Below, in pieces: positions 39,776 to 49,889 of a stretch of 64,000 bases of DNA. The stretch comes from Niallia circulans NBRC 13626. Its GTDB lineage: Bacteria; Bacillota; Bacilli; Bacillales; Cytobacillaceae. The stretch lies in the NCBI RefSeq assembly GCF_001591585.1, contig NZ_BCVE01000006.1:227760-291759 (forward strand), in the 5' to 3' direction. A model generated the notes under the pieces. It did no database searches, was not told the origin of the DNA, and saw only the letters and a list, made by a program, of their open reading frames with translations. The stretch's first letter is position 1; the number at the start of each line of letters is the position of its first letter. A program made the translations under genes and the position numbers.

Positions 39776-40918
39776 TTATTCAAGAACTCCAATAAAGGAT
39801 TGAAACACTTCATTCCCTAAAAATCTGCCTTTATGTGTTAATTTTAAATAATCACTTTCCATTTCAATAAGCTCTCTGCTTATTAGTTCGTTTATTTCCT
39901 TGTCAAATAGCTCTAATACATTTTTATTATATTTTTGTTCAAATGAAGATAAACTTACTCCTTTATTTTCCCTTAAGCCAAGGAATAATTCCTCTTCCAT
40001 TTGTTCTATAGCGGTTACCTTATGTTCATGCATGATCGGAAACTCACCTTGTTCTAAAGGCTGCATGTATTTCTTTAAAGGTCCATAATTAGAATAGCGA
40101 TTCCCATGTACATAACCATGGGATCCAGCGCCAAACCCAAAGTACTCTTCATTATTCCAGTATGTAAGATTATGCCGACTTTCGAATCCAGGCTTCGCAA
40201 AATTACTAATTTCATATTGCTGAAAACCATGTCTTGCCATCTCTTCCATTAAGACGCTGTACATACCTGCTTCCACATCTTCTCCGGGTGTAGGTAGTTT
40301 CCCTTTTCTCATTAAGTTATAAAAGACCGTTTTAGGCTCTATAATTAGAGAATACCCTGAATAATGCTGAATATCTAATGTAAATGCTGTTTTTAATGTT
40401 TCTTGAAAATCTTCTAACGTTTGACCTGGTAAACTATAAATTAAGTCAACACTGATATTATTAAAACCAATTTTTTTAGCTGCTTCAATGGATGAAAACA
40501 CATCTTCCGCTTTATGCGTTCTGCCAATTCTCTTTAGTAGCTCATTATTAAAAGATTGTACTCCAAAGCTAAGGCGGTTCACGCCTCCTTCATACAAAGC
40601 TTTTAATTTATCTTCTGTTAAATCACCAGGATTGGCTTCAAACGTATATTCTTGCTGCGGGCGAAGCTTAAGTTCTTTATTCACCATTCCACAAAGTCTT
40701 TCTAATTGGGATGCAGATAAGCTTGTTGGTGTACCTCCTCCGACAAAAATCGTTGACAGTTCTTGTTGTCCATATTTTTCAATGGTTAGCTTCATTTCTT
40801 TCTCTAGAGAGTCTAAGTATTCATCAACTGGCTGTCCTTTTAAAAATACTTTATTAAAATCACAATAGTGACAAATATGTTCACAAAATGGAATATGGAT
40901 ATATGCTGCTTGTATCAA
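39776..40918 (-). CDS. hemW: Haem chaperone HemW (radical SAM, HemN-like)
   Basis: 380 residues. The radical-SAM motif CEHICHYCD (C12, C16, C19) and the HemN-type C-terminal domain are present. HemW proteins bind haem and lack coproporphyrinogen oxidase activity; the older name was hemN. It starts at TTG with AAAGGTTGTGA upstream. It lies between lepA and hrcA, as in B. subtilis. Confidence 0.94.
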   Translation of the reverse strand: MIQAAYIHIPFCEHICHYCDFNKVFLKGQPVDEYLDSLEKEMKLTIEKYGQQELSTIFVGGGTPTSLSASQLERLCGMVNKELKLRPQQEYTFEANPGDLTEDKLKALYEGGVNRLSFGVQSFNNELLKRIGRTHKAEDVFSSIEAAKKIGFNNISVDLIYSLPGQTLEDFQETLKTAFTLDIQHYSGYSLIIEPKTVFYNLMRKGKLPTPGEDVEAGMYSVLMEEMARHGFQQYEISNFAKPGFESRHNLTYWNNEEYFGFGAGSHGYVHGNRYSNYGPLKKYMQPLEQGEFPIMHEHKVTAIEQMEEELFLGLRENKGVSLSSFEQKYNKNVLELFDKEINELISRELIEMESDYLKLTHKGRFLGNEVFQSFIGVLE

Positions 40919-41098
40919 TTTTTCACAACCTTTAAATTAATTAAACTATCTTAACTAACAAGTTTTTTCCTATTTGTTTCAATTAAAATAAGAAAAGAGG
41001 TCGATACCTACCTGGCACCTACCCCTTTACTTATAGCAGTCCATGTTGCGATTAGCAAGTTTCTTGCATAATGTCCATGCAATGCTTTTATTGTCATT

Positions 41099-42934
41099 TT
41101 ACTTTTTCGTATTATTGTCATCCATACGTAATACAGCCATAAACGCTTCTTGGGGCACTTCAACCGAACCAACTTGTTTCATTCGTTTTTTCCCTTCTTT
41201 TTGCTTCTCTAGCAATTTACGTTTACGAGAAATATCCCCACCATAACATTTAGCCAATACATTCTTGCGCATCGCCTTAATGGTAGAACGAGCAACAATC
41301 TTTTGCCCTATCGCAGCTTGGATTGGCACTTCAAATTGCTGACGCGGAATAAGCTCTTTTAATTTCTCTACAATAACTTTTCCTCTTTCATAAGCAAAAT
41401 CCTTATGAACGATGAAGCTAAGTGCATCTACTTGTTCTGCATTTAACAGAATATCCATTTTCACCAACGTCGATGTTTTATAGCCAATAAGTTCATAATC
41501 AAATGACGCATATCCCCTTGTATTTGATTTTAATTGGTCAAAGAAATCATAAACAATCTCCGATAAAGGAATTTCATACGTAATTTTAACGCGAGTCTCA
41601 TCCATATATTGCATATCGATGAAGACACCTCTCTTCTGCTGGCATAATTCCATAATTGCTCCAACATATTCATTTGGTGCCATCATCGTTGCTTTTACAT
41701 ATGGTTCTTCAATTCTGTCGATTTTTTGAGGATCTGGCATTGCTGATGGATTATCTACTTTTATTTCTGTTCCATCTGTCAAAATAACATCATAAATAAC
41801 ACTTGGAGCAGTAGTAATTAGGTCAATTTTAAATTCGCGCTCGATACGCTCTTGAATAATTTCCATATGAAGCAAACCAAGGAAACCACAACGAAAACCA
41901 AATCCTAATGCTTGAGATGTCTCTGGTTCAAATTGTAATGCAGAATCATTAAGCTCTAATTTTTCCAATGCTTCACGCAAATCATTAAATTTCGCACTAT
42001 CTATTGGATATAAACCACAATAAACCATTGGATTTAGCTTACGATAGCCAGGCAGCGCTTCTGTTGCACCGTTCTTCGCATTAGTGATGGTATCACCTAC
42101 TCGCGTATCGCCAACATTTTTAATTGCTGCAGTTAAAAAACCTACGTCTCCAACAGATAAATGATCAGTATTAACTGCTTTTGGTGTAAATACACCTACT
42201 TCAATAACCTCAAATTCTTTTCCTGTTGCCATCATTTTGATTTTATCACCAGGTTTAACTGTTCCATCCACTACACGTATATAAGTGACAACGCCACGAT
42301 AAGCATCATATAAACTATCAAAAATAAGTGCCTTTAATGGTGCTTCTGGATCCCCTTGTGGTGCAGGAACCTTTTCTACGACTTGTTCTAGTATATCTTC
42401 TATCCCAATACCAGCCTTCGCAGAAGCCAGCACAGCTTCAGAAGCATCTAATCCTATAACATCTTCAATTTCATTTCTAACCCTTTCAGGATCAGCACTT
42501 GGGAGGTCAATTTTATTAATAACCGGAACAATTTCCAAATCATTATCAATCGCTAAATAAACATTAGCCAATGTTTGTGCTTCAATTCCTTGAGCGGCAT
42601 CCACTACTAATACAGCTCCTTCACAAGCAGCCAAGCTTCGAGATACTTCATATGTAAAATCCACATGTCCCGGTGTGTCAATGAGATGTAGTGTATAAAT
42701 TTCGCCATCTTTTGCTTGATATTTTAATTGGACGGAATTTAGTTTAATCGTAATTCCGCGTTCTCTTTCTAAATCCATTGAATCTAAAAGCTGATCTTTC
42801 ATCTCACGTGCTGTAAGTGCATTTGTTTTTTCTAATATTCTATCAGCGAGAGTTGATTTCCCATGATCTATATGTGCAATAATAGAAAAATTTCTAATTT
42901 TTGATTGTCTCTTTAACATCTCTTCTCTGTTCAT
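41099..42934 (-). CDS. lepA: Elongation factor 4 (LepA)
   Basis: 611 residues. GTPase domain with AHIDHGKST (G1), DTPGHVDF (G3) and NKIDLP (G4), EF-G-like domains, and the LepA-specific C-terminal domain with Lys/Arg-rich [17 protein letters not shown]. It acts in 30S biogenesis and back-translocation. GTAGGAGTGA SD. It follows yqxA. The 180 bp to hemW hold only a short hairpin (TTGCAT/ATGCAA). Confidence 0.98.
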   Translation of the reverse strand: MNREEMLKRQSKIRNFSIIAHIDHGKSTLADRILEKTNALTAREMKDQLLDSMDLERERGITIKLNSVQLKYQAKDGEIYTLHLIDTPGHVDFTYEVSRSLAACEGAVLVVDAAQGIEAQTLANVYLAIDNDLEIVPVINKIDLPSADPERVRNEIEDVIGLDASEAVLASAKAGIGIEDILEQVVEKVPAPQGDPEAPLKALIFDSLYDAYRGVVTYIRVVDGTVKPGDKIKMMATGKEFEVIEVGVFTPKAVNTDHLSVGDVGFLTAAIKNVGDTRVGDTITNAKNGATEALPGYRKLNPMVYCGLYPIDSAKFNDLREALEKLELNDSALQFEPETSQALGFGFRCGFLGLLHMEIIQERIEREFKIDLITTAPSVIYDVILTDGTEIKVDNPSAMPDPQKIDRIEEPYVKATMMAPNEYVGAIMELCQQKRGVFIDMQYMDETRVKITYEIPLSEIVYDFFDQLKSNTRGYASFDYELIGYKTSTLVKMDILLNAEQVDALSFIVHKDFAYERGKVIVEKLKELIPRQQFEVPIQAAIGQKIVARSTIKAMRKNVLAKCYGGDISRKRKLLEKQKEGKKRMKQVGSVEVPQEAFMAVLRMDDNNTKK

Positions 42935-43036
42935 TTAGTTCACTCCTACAATAATCGCGCATGTACACTATTTTTGATTATAGCAGTGTGAAGAATAAGA
43001 TTCAACGAAAAGTAAAATGATTTACTAAACAGTCTT

Positions 43037-43384
43037 TTATTTTTCTTTTTCTTCCATTATATCTGCAACAAGATTGACTCCTTTTTCTGCTACAGAAGAT
43101 ATCGTATCTGCTACTCCTTTTCCGATGCTAGACAATAAATTAAAAGCTTTCATTTCCTCTAATTGCTGTTTCTTTTCATCCAGATCGTGACTAGTGATAT
43201 TTTGTCCAAGGACAGACGCTTCTAAATTTCCATCCTCTTTATTTATAGCTACAGCACTTTGGAATCCCTCATCTTCATATCCTTTCATTTTGTGAATTCC
43301 ACTATTTGCTTGCTGCATACCAAATAATACACAAATAAACATCAACAAAACAATTCCGACAGCACTTAATGTATATAGTTTCAA
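43037..43384 (-). CDS. yqxA: YqxA family protein (DUF3679)
   Basis: About 115 residues: one N-terminal TM (about 5-24) followed by the GMQQANSGIHKMKGYED motif I associate with YqxA. An amphipathic C-terminal half lies outside the membrane. Role unknown; it neighbours gpr and lepA. TTG 43384 is 10 nt after the SD AAAGGAG; an earlier TTG (43393) is too close to it. In B. subtilis spoIIP lies between gpr and yqxA; here it does not. Confidence 0.82.
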   Translation of the reverse strand: MKLYTLSAVGIVLLMFICVLFGMQQANSGIHKMKGYEDEGFQSAVAINKEDGNLEASVLGQNITSHDLDEKKQQLEEMKAFNLLSSIGKGVADTISSVAEKGVNLVADIMEEKEK

Positions 43385-43426
43385 CTTGATCAATCTCCTT
43401 TAGTATCAAGTTTGTATTTTCCAAAT

Positions 43427-43479
43427 CTACCATCCCTAGTAACTCTATTGAAAATATATGAAGTAACTAGGAATGGTAG
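43427..43479 (-). other. Long hairpin between gpr and yqxA
   Basis: 17-nt arms (43427-43443 and 43463-43479; core CTAGT/ACTAG and CTACCAT/ATGGTAG) with one mismatch and one G-U pair in the minus transcript, loop 19 nt. It starts 16 nt after the gpr stop. The following bases (ATTTGGAAAAT) are not a clear U-run, so it may be a terminator or an mRNA-stabilising element. Confidence 0.6.
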
Positions 43480-43495
43480 AACCCTTTTAGTAAAT

Positions 43496-44617
43496 TTAGT
43501 GGGTATTATACCCTACATTCTCTTGATTTATCGCTGAATGAAGTGCGGCATTTAAACCATTTGCAAGCAAATTCGCCATATCTTCTATAAAAACATCGAC
43601 CTCTTTAGGTGTGACCATTAAGTTATGACCAATTGGTGATAACACTTCATAGATTAACTTTCTCTTTTCTTCTTCAGGCAATGTTCCAACAATACCTAGA
43701 AATGTCTTACGATGCTGCTCTTCTGGTAAATCTTCATCCGTTAATTTTCTTTTTTCACCAAAGGTCAACCCAGCTGGAGCCAATGCTCTCGATGGTTTAT
43801 TTCCTTCTTTTAACTCCTTACCAAAATGCTTTAATATATAATCAATTGTGTCACTTGTAATAGACACTGCATCTACGACAGTTGGAACACCGATAGCAAT
43901 CACTGGTCTTCCTAACGTTTCTTTACTTAGTTCCTTCCGTTTATTTCCTACACCAGAACCAGGATGGATACCTGTATCGGAAACTTGAATCGTCGAATTC
44001 ACACGATCAATGGAACGGGATGCAAGAGCATCAATAACAATTACAAAATCAGGATTTGTTTTCTCGACAACCCCTTTTATAATGTCACTTGTTTCAATTC
44101 CTGTTAATCCCATTACACCTGGGGCTAAGCTTGATACCGGTCGATAGCCCTCTTCTACACTTTCTGGCTGTAATTCATATAAATGTCTCGTTACAAGTAT
44201 ATTCTCACAAACCTGTGGCCCCAATGCGTCAGGTGTAACATTCCAGTTCCCTAGACCAACTAATAAACAAGATGCATCCTCTTTTATATCGCTCTGCTTT
44301 AAAAATTGAGAAAACTCTTTTGCAAATACTTGCTCTACTTTTTCTTGCAATTTCGTATCTTGCTGTCTAATACCTAACACTTCTATCGTTAAATATTTTC
44401 CTTGTTTTTTCCCGATTAGTTCTTCTCCCTTTTCGGTGACCTCCACATAGGACATCTTAATACCATTCTCTTCTTTCTCCTTGATGATTACCCCATCTAG
44501 ATGTGACTTATCTTGTTCATTTTGAACAAGTCCTTGATTATGTAAAGCTAAATCTTTTGCTTCAATTGCCAAATCTGTTCGTACTGAATACATGCTTAAA
44601 TCAAGTTTTTCCTCCAT
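43496..44617 (-). CDS. gpr: Germination protease GPR
   Basis: 373 residues from ATG 44617 (SD GGAAGGGG). The N-terminus [15 protein letters not shown] matches the propeptide of B. megaterium GPR, removed after Asp15 by autoprocessing. The conserved [26 protein letters not shown] and [10 protein letters not shown] segments are present. GPR is an aspartic-type protease that degrades alpha/beta SASPs in germinating spores. A forespore-type promoter lies just upstream. Confidence 0.97.
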   Translation of the reverse strand: MEEKLDLSMYSVRTDLAIEAKDLALHNQGLVQNEQDKSHLDGVIIKEKEENGIKMSYVEVTEKGEELIGKKQGKYLTIEVLGIRQQDTKLQEKVEQVFAKEFSQFLKQSDIKEDASCLLVGLGNWNVTPDALGPQVCENILVTRHLYELQPESVEEGYRPVSSLAPGVMGLTGIETSDIIKGVVEKTNPDFVIVIDALASRSIDRVNSTIQVSDTGIHPGSGVGNKRKELSKETLGRPVIAIGVPTVVDAVSITSDTIDYILKHFGKELKEGNKPSRALAPAGLTFGEKRKLTDEDLPEEQHRKTFLGIVGTLPEEEKRKLIYEVLSPIGHNLMVTPKEVDVFIEDMANLLANGLNAALHSAINQENVGYNTH

Positions 44618-44657
44618 TGTTATCCCCTTCCAATCCAAAGAATCATTTTATTATTAC

Positions 44658-44687
44658 TAGCATTGCCTTTCTCTCAAAAAAAATTCA
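44658..44687 (-). promoter_or_regulatory. Candidate sigma-F/sigma-G promoter of gpr
   Basis: TGAATT (44682-44687), 17 bp, AATGCTA (44658-44664) on the minus strand, close to the forespore consensus (TGAATA / CATACTA). gpr is a sigma-F/G gene in B. subtilis. Confidence 0.65.
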
Positions 44688-44711
44688 TATTGTGCAATTT
44701 GACTGGAGGTA

Positions 44712-44740
44712 TTGCATTATTAGTCCTCGTTTGATAAAAT
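44712..44740 (+). promoter_or_regulatory. Sigma-A promoter of rpsT
   Basis: TTGCAT (44712-44717), 17 bp, TAAAAT (44735-44740) with an extended TG element (TGA before the -10). Confidence 0.65.
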
Positions 44741-44825
44741 ATCACTTGTTCTTTAAGTTTTTTAGGAATGTATATATCGAGTTTAAATAATGAACTTGAT
44801 GCTTCGTTTTAGGAGGTGAACGTAA

Positions 44826-45092
44826 ATGCCAAATATTAAATCTGCTATTAAACGTGTGAAAACTAGTGAAGCTCGTAACGCTCAAAACACTACAGTTAAA
44901 TCTGCAATGCGTACTGCTGTTAAAAAGACTGAAGCTGCTATTGCTCTTAATGATACAACTGCTGCAAATGAAAGTTTTGTAGAAGCTGCTAGTAAGTTAG
45001 ACAAAGCTGCTGCTAAAGGTCTTATTCATAAAAATGCTGCTGCTCGTAAAAAATCTCGTTTAGCTAAAAGAAAAAATGCTTTAAACGCATAA
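44826..45092 (+). CDS. rpsT: 30S ribosomal protein S20
   Basis: 88 residues, basic and Ala-rich, beginning [15 protein letters not shown] and ending [18 protein letters not shown], the full S20 pattern. It binds 16S rRNA early in assembly. Strong TTAGGAGGTGA SD. Single-gene unit with its own promoter and terminator, divergent from gpr and convergent with holA, as in B. subtilis. Confidence 0.98.
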   Translation: MPNIKSAIKRVKTSEARNAQNTTVKSAMRTAVKKTEAAIALNDTTAANESFVEAASKLDKAAAKGLIHKNAAARKKSRLAKRKNALNA

Positions 45093-45095
45093 TGA

Positions 45096-45131
45096 GTAAA
45101 AAAGACTATCTTCCTGATAGTCTTTTTTTAT
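45096..45131 (+). terminator. Terminator of rpsT
   Basis: Stem AAAAAGACTATC/GATAGTCTTTTTT, 5-nt loop, immediately after the rpsT stop. Confidence 0.93.
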
Positions 45132-45158
45132 TTATAAAGCTTGGGCAGAATTATACAG

Positions 45159-45198
45159 AGAAAAACCTGAACAATTCCATACAATTGTTCAGGTTAAA
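45159..45198 (-). terminator. Terminator of holA
   Basis: A 12-bp stem, AACCTGAACAAT with its complement (8-nt loop), then TTTTTC on the minus transcript. It lies 80 nt beyond the holA stop. Confidence 0.85.
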
Positions 45199-45278
45199 AA
45201 GTTTATCGTCACCACACTCAAGACACCTATAGGAACGCAGAGGCAGTCCGACCTCATTTAGATTGTTTTAGATCGCCT

Positions 45279-46301
45279 TTATACTCCACGTCCTATTTGA
45301 AAGAGAATCATTTCTATGACCATGCTTTTAGGCATTGCTCCCGTTTTTAATTGATAATCACCTTCTGCAAATAGACGGATACACTTTGTTAATTCCTCTT
45401 CTGTAAATCGATTAGCTTGTCCTGCTGCCAATTTAACTCGGAATGGATGAACTTTTAAAACACTAGCAATTTGCTGTTGTCCATATCCTTTTTGCGCAAG
45501 TCCTTTTACTTGATAAATTAAACGAAATTGATTCGTAATGATAGAAAGAATCTTTAATGGTTCTTCATTTTGTTTTAATAAATCATAATATATCCGCAAG
45601 GCTTCATCTATTTTTTTAGAGATCACTTTATCGACAAGGGAAAAAATATTTTGCTCAAGCGATTTGGCAACTAATTCTTCCACAATCTCTTTCGTAATTA
45701 ACTTTGAATCTTGGACGTATAAAGCCATCTTATCAATTTCAGTTGTCAAAAGAGACAAATTAGTTCCAGCGAGACTTAAAATAGTGTCAAGTCCATCTTC
45801 ATTTATCTCTACATGATTATATGCGGCACGTTGTTTTAACCATTTCTTTAGTTCTTGTTCATTTAATTTTTTCGCTTCTAAAATAGATGCAGCTGTTTTT
45901 AGTTGTTTGGTTATCTTCTTTCTCTCATCTAATTTTTCGTAACTTCCTATAAAAATCATAATTGTAAACGGAGATGGTTCTTTTAAATATTCCTCTAGTT
46001 TTTTTACATTATGTTCCACTTTGGACTTAGATTTTTCAGCAGTTAAGAAAAAAGGATTATTTAATACAACAACCTTTCTTTCGCCAAAAAAGGGGATTGT
46101 TTCCGCATCCTCTATCACGACTTCTATTGGTGTTTCCTCCAAATCATATGTAGATAAATTAAAATCCTCATCTTCTTCGTTTAATAATGATTGCAATAAT
46201 AAATATTTTGTTTCATTTATTAGAAAAGACTCAAGCCCATATAATAGATAGACAAAAGAAAAATCTCTATTTTTTATTTTTTTCCATAATTCTTCGATCA
46301 T
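45279..46301 (-). CDS. holA: DNA polymerase III delta subunit HolA
   Basis: 340 residues from ATG 46301 (SD GGGGAG); the 18-codon longer frame is not supported by an SD. It has YLLYGLESFLINET, FNLSTYDLEETPIE and ETIPFFGERKVVVL, typical of the delta subunit, and C-terminal KILSIITNQFRLI. Delta opens the sliding clamp within the clamp loader. Called yqeN in B. subtilis, between rpsT and comEC as here. Confidence 0.95.
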   Translation of the reverse strand: MIEELWKKIKNRDFSFVYLLYGLESFLINETKYLLLQSLLNEEDEDFNLSTYDLEETPIEVVIEDAETIPFFGERKVVVLNNPFFLTAEKSKSKVEHNVKKLEEYLKEPSPFTIMIFIGSYEKLDERKKITKQLKTAASILEAKKLNEQELKKWLKQRAAYNHVEINEDGLDTILSLAGTNLSLLTTEIDKMALYVQDSKLITKEIVEELVAKSLEQNIFSLVDKVISKKIDEALRIYYDLLKQNEEPLKILSIITNQFRLIYQVKGLAQKGYGQQQIASVLKVHPFRVKLAAGQANRFTEEELTKCIRLFAEGDYQLKTGAMPKSMVIEMILFQIGRGV

Positions 46302-46765
46302 TTCTTCTCCCCATTCCCTAAAAAAACCATTGCTCCTTATTTTCCAACAAAACAATCCCTAATCAATTATTATATACGAAATTCCTAACAGTTGTCCTTC
46401 ATTTCGAAAATTTACATACAGAAAGAAGATCCTTTCGACATCATCTCTCTTGTTAACGAAATTCTTTCCTAAAGCTTTGGTATAAGCTCTAGGAAGATTT
46501 ACTAGCAGCAATGAAATGATTATCTTAAGGACCTTCCTTCAATCTATAATGAACGTTACACATTAAGGCCTAGGATACTTAATGTGTAACGGTGCAATTA
46601 TATTAATAGTGTACTCCAATGGCTAGATTCTATTTGTGTCAACTCTTGACAACAAAGGAAAATCAGTACGATTCATGTCCATATAGGTAAGTATTTTTTA
46701 TTCCAATCGGATAGGTATTTAGATGACATTTTTCCATTATTATAGCCATTCACTATTGCTATATT
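46302..46765. other. Non-coding gap between holA and comEC
   Basis: 464 bp with no credible gene; the small yqzM gene that I recall near this position in B. subtilis is not evident. It contains a candidate holA promoter (AGGACA, 18 bp, TATAAT at 46369-46374, minus strand). It also has a perfect 14-bp inverted repeat with a 10-nt loop (46554-46591) and a near-palindrome with TTGACA on both strands around 46636-46652. Confidence 0.5.
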
Positions 46766-49096
46766 CTATGGAATTCGCAATTCAAATGTGCCACCTTTTT
46801 CCGAAAAATAAAAAGAAATCCCCCCATTTTCATCTGTTCTGAATACTTTCACCTGATAATCCTCTAAAATAGTGAGCACATCCAGACTGGGATGATGATA
46901 CCTATTATTTATCCCCACTGATATAACAGCAATTTTCGGTTTAAGCCGCTCCATAAATTCACTTGTTGAAGAAGTTTTACTACCATGATGTCCCACCTTT
47001 AAAACGTCTATTTCTCTTAAATCCGGATATTTGTTCATAAGTGCTAGTTCTCCTTCTTTTTCTAAATCTCCGGTAAATAGCCATGTAATGCCAGCGATCT
47101 TAGCAAAAAGGACAATCGAGCTATTATTTTTTGTTAAATTCTCCTTCTCTATTGGTGCCAAAACCATAAAAGACTCCTTCCCTGTACTCCACTTCTGTCC
47201 TGCTTGTATAAAACGAATGGGGATTTGTTTCTTTTCCACTAATTTTAATAAGTGTTCTTCTTCTATAGACCAATCTCCTTTCACATTGGGATACATTATT
47301 TCTTTTACATGTAATTGTTCGATAATAGCAGTACTTCCGCCTATATGGTCTAAATCACCATGGGTTAAAATTAATTTATCAATTGTACGAATCCCTTTAC
47401 TTTTTAAAAAGGGGACAACTGTCTTGGCTCCCACTTCATATGGGTTTTTCCTTTTTTGCCAGTCTTCTTTCGGGAAATTGACAGTACCACCGGTGTCTAT
47501 TAAATAAGTTCCTTTATTAAATGGCAGCTGAATAAGAATGCTGTCCCCTTGCCCAACATCAATAAAAGTGATTTCTCCTTTTGACGGATAGACATTGTTT
47601 ATAAATTGAACACTCATAAGCAAAAGTGGAAGACAATATAACCACCTTCTTAAGGGCTTCGCCAAATTCTCGTATAAATAAAAGAATATGGGCAGGCTGA
47701 GACTATAAGCGCATAAAAAAAATAAGGATGGCCTTCCCAATATAATGGTACTAAATGGAAAACTCGATAATTTCAACACCAGCTTATCAGATAACAGGAT
47801 GATAAAATCTAATGGGAAAGAAAAAAAAGAAATAAATGGTGGAAATATAAAGGATAGGACATAGAGAACAAGTAAGTACGGCAAAATAATAACCGTATAA
47901 AAAGGGATAAAAATAAGATTTGCCAGTAAGGATAAGGTCGGAATTTCAAAAAAGTAGTATAGAATAACAGGGATAACAGCATATTCAGAAATAAATGTCA
48001 GGAAGAAATACATTTTAATGGTTGAGGAATGATATTCTTTAATAAGCGAGGATGATACAATGAGAAAAAAACAGACCATAAAAGATAATAAAAATCCAAC
48101 GTTAAATAACATTCTTGGTTGAATCAATAAATATACGGTAAATACTATACTAATTATATCGATCATCGGCAAAGGAGAGGAAGTATAAAATTTATTAATG
48201 GCTAAGAGGATAAAAGCAGTAAATACAGCTCTAATTACGGATGGGCTGAGCCCGGTTAAAACTGCATATATTGGTAAAAGCAGCAGAAGAATAGTACTAG
48301 CCCTTTCTCTCGTTAAACCAACTCGTATTAGTAAAAAATAAACGATACCTATTAAAACGACGACATGGGAACCAGAAATAGCTAATAGATGAATAATACC
48401 TATACGTTGAAACGCATTTTGCAAATCTTCCTTCATCATACTACGATCACCAAAAATTAAAGCTTCTGCAATTGGAATAGTTGTTTCTGAAAAATGATTT
48501 TCAATCCAAATGGTCCCTTTTTCTCTTAGCTGCTTTAATGATAGAATAATATTTCTTTCTGTCACACAGCTGCTTAAATCCAAATTTTCCACTGATACTA
48601 GCCAATAAATCGAAGTATTTTCCAGGTATTGCTGATAATTAAAGCCATTTTCATTTCGCTGAGAAGAGGGAAGTGATAAAGATCCCCTAATAGCGCACGT
48701 CTTTCCTATCACCCTCTTCGTTTTTAAAAAAGCTTTTTCTGCTTTCGTTTCTATTTTATAGGAAAGCAGCAGTTTTTCCTCTGTTCGTTTTTCCCTACCT
48801 ACTACCCGCCACCTATCTCCATCTATCTCAGCTGGTTCTATAAAAGTAACGAAAAAAGAGGAAGTATCCTCCTTTATTTTCGAGCTATTCCCATGATAAT
48901 CATAACTTCCTCGAACAACGAACAAAAAAAATATACACAGCAGAAAAGCAGCTAATTTCCAACTTCCTTTCTTCATTAGAAGTAGCCATCCTATAAATAG
49001 AAAATAGAGGATATAGACCATTAACTGTTGTGTATAGGCACATAATAAGCCGAATAAAGCTGATACTGCGAAGTACAATAACTTTGTTTGAATCAT
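46766..49096 (-). CDS. comEC: DNA uptake channel protein ComEC
   Basis: 776 residues (B. subtilis 776). Two N-terminal TMs, an OB-fold/DUF4131 region, the competence TM domain (about 215-490, with DRSMMKEDLQNAFQRIGIIHLL), and a C-terminal metallo-beta-lactamase-like domain (GQGDSILIQ, LTHGDLDHIGG, KVGHHGSKTS). ComEC forms the inner-membrane channel for transforming DNA; the MBL-like domain is proposed to degrade the non-transported strand. GAGGAGCG SD. Last gene of the comE cluster. Confidence 0.97.
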   Translation of the reverse strand: MIQTKLLYFAVSALFGLLCAYTQQLMVYILYFLFIGWLLLMKKGSWKLAAFLLCIFFLFVVRGSYDYHGNSSKIKEDTSSFFVTFIEPAEIDGDRWRVVGREKRTEEKLLLSYKIETKAEKAFLKTKRVIGKTCAIRGSLSLPSSQRNENGFNYQQYLENTSIYWLVSVENLDLSSCVTERNIILSLKQLREKGTIWIENHFSETTIPIAEALIFGDRSMMKEDLQNAFQRIGIIHLLAISGSHVVVLIGIVYFLLIRVGLTRERASTILLLLLPIYAVLTGLSPSVIRAVFTAFILLAINKFYTSSPLPMIDIISIVFTVYLLIQPRMLFNVGFLLSFMVCFFLIVSSSLIKEYHSSTIKMYFFLTFISEYAVIPVILYYFFEIPTLSLLANLIFIPFYTVIILPYLLVLYVLSFIFPPFISFFSFPLDFIILLSDKLVLKLSSFPFSTIILGRPSLFFLCAYSLSLPIFFYLYENLAKPLRRWLYCLPLLLMSVQFINNVYPSKGEITFIDVGQGDSILIQLPFNKGTYLIDTGGTVNFPKEDWQKRKNPYEVGAKTVVPFLKSKGIRTIDKLILTHGDLDHIGGSTAIIEQLHVKEIMYPNVKGDWSIEEEHLLKLVEKKQIPIRFIQAGQKWSTGKESFMVLAPIEKENLTKNNSSIVLFAKIAGITWLFTGDLEKEGELALMNKYPDLREIDVLKVGHHGSKTSSTSEFMERLKPKIAVISVGINNRYHHPSLDVLTILEDYQVKVFRTDENGGISFYFSEKGGTFELRIP

Positions 49097-49144
49097 AAAT
49101 CGCTCCTCACGAGACAGCTGTAGACCGGCAGTAGAGAGGTTTTA

Positions 49145-49723
49145 TTAAATAGACGTCTTTGTGGTTGGTATAATGGAGAATAATTCTGCCGCTCTTTTTT
49201 CCAAAGCCTCTATCTCTACAGAATCTGCATTATTTTCTTTTAATTGTTTTACAAGCGCTTCTACCAATGCCTTTTTCTCCTCTTTGTTCTCAAGCTCTTT
49301 TCTTTCCACCTGTACTGTTTCAATATTAGCCTGTTCAAACAACTCTAGCGCATATGGATGATTTTTATAATCCAATTCGTAATAAACTGTTTTAATACCT
49401 GCTTGTACAATTGCCTTACAGCATTGAAGACAAGGAAAATGAGTAACATATATATCCGCCCCAGCAGTTGGAACGCCAAATTTAGCACATTGTAAGATAG
49501 CATTCATTTCCGCATGGATTGTTCTCACACAATGGTTGTCAATTACATAGCAGCCTTCATCTATACAATGAACACCACCAGCTATACTGCCATTGTACCC
49601 CCCGGCAATTATCCGTTTATCTCGAACTATCGTTGCCCCTACTGCCAATCTTGTACATGTACTTCTTAAAGCCAGTAATTCGCTTTGTGCCATAAAATAC
49701 TCATTCCATGAAATTCTTTCCAC
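49145..49723 (-). CDS. comEB: dCMP deaminase-family protein ComEB
   Basis: About 192 residues. Zinc-dependent deaminase motifs: HAEMNAIL and PCLQCCKAI, plus GGYNGSIAGGVHC. The N-terminus MERISWNEYFMAQS (from GTG 49723) aligns with the B. subtilis protein; an ATG six codons upstream is also possible because the SD GGGAG lies between. It is probably a dCMP deaminase; it is not essential for transformation. Between comEA and comEC. Confidence 0.93.
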   Translation of the reverse strand: MERISWNEYFMAQSELLALRSTCTRLAVGATIVRDKRIIAGGYNGSIAGGVHCIDEGCYVIDNHCVRTIHAEMNAILQCAKFGVPTAGADIYVTHFPCLQCCKAIVQAGIKTVYYELDYKNHPYALELFEQANIETVQVERKELENKEEKKALVEALVKQLKENNADSVEIEALEKRAAELFSIIPTTKTSI

Positions 49724-49889
49724 TTTCACTTTCACTCCCATAAATAAACCGAATTGAGAAAAACACTAATACTTTTCATTCCTCATTAAGTTTATCGAGA
49801 ACTATGTCACCAGTCAATTACGAAAAGGCTGCTCATGGCGCTTAAATCAATATATTGCTTTGAATATGTATCCCTAATCTACAAGAGAT

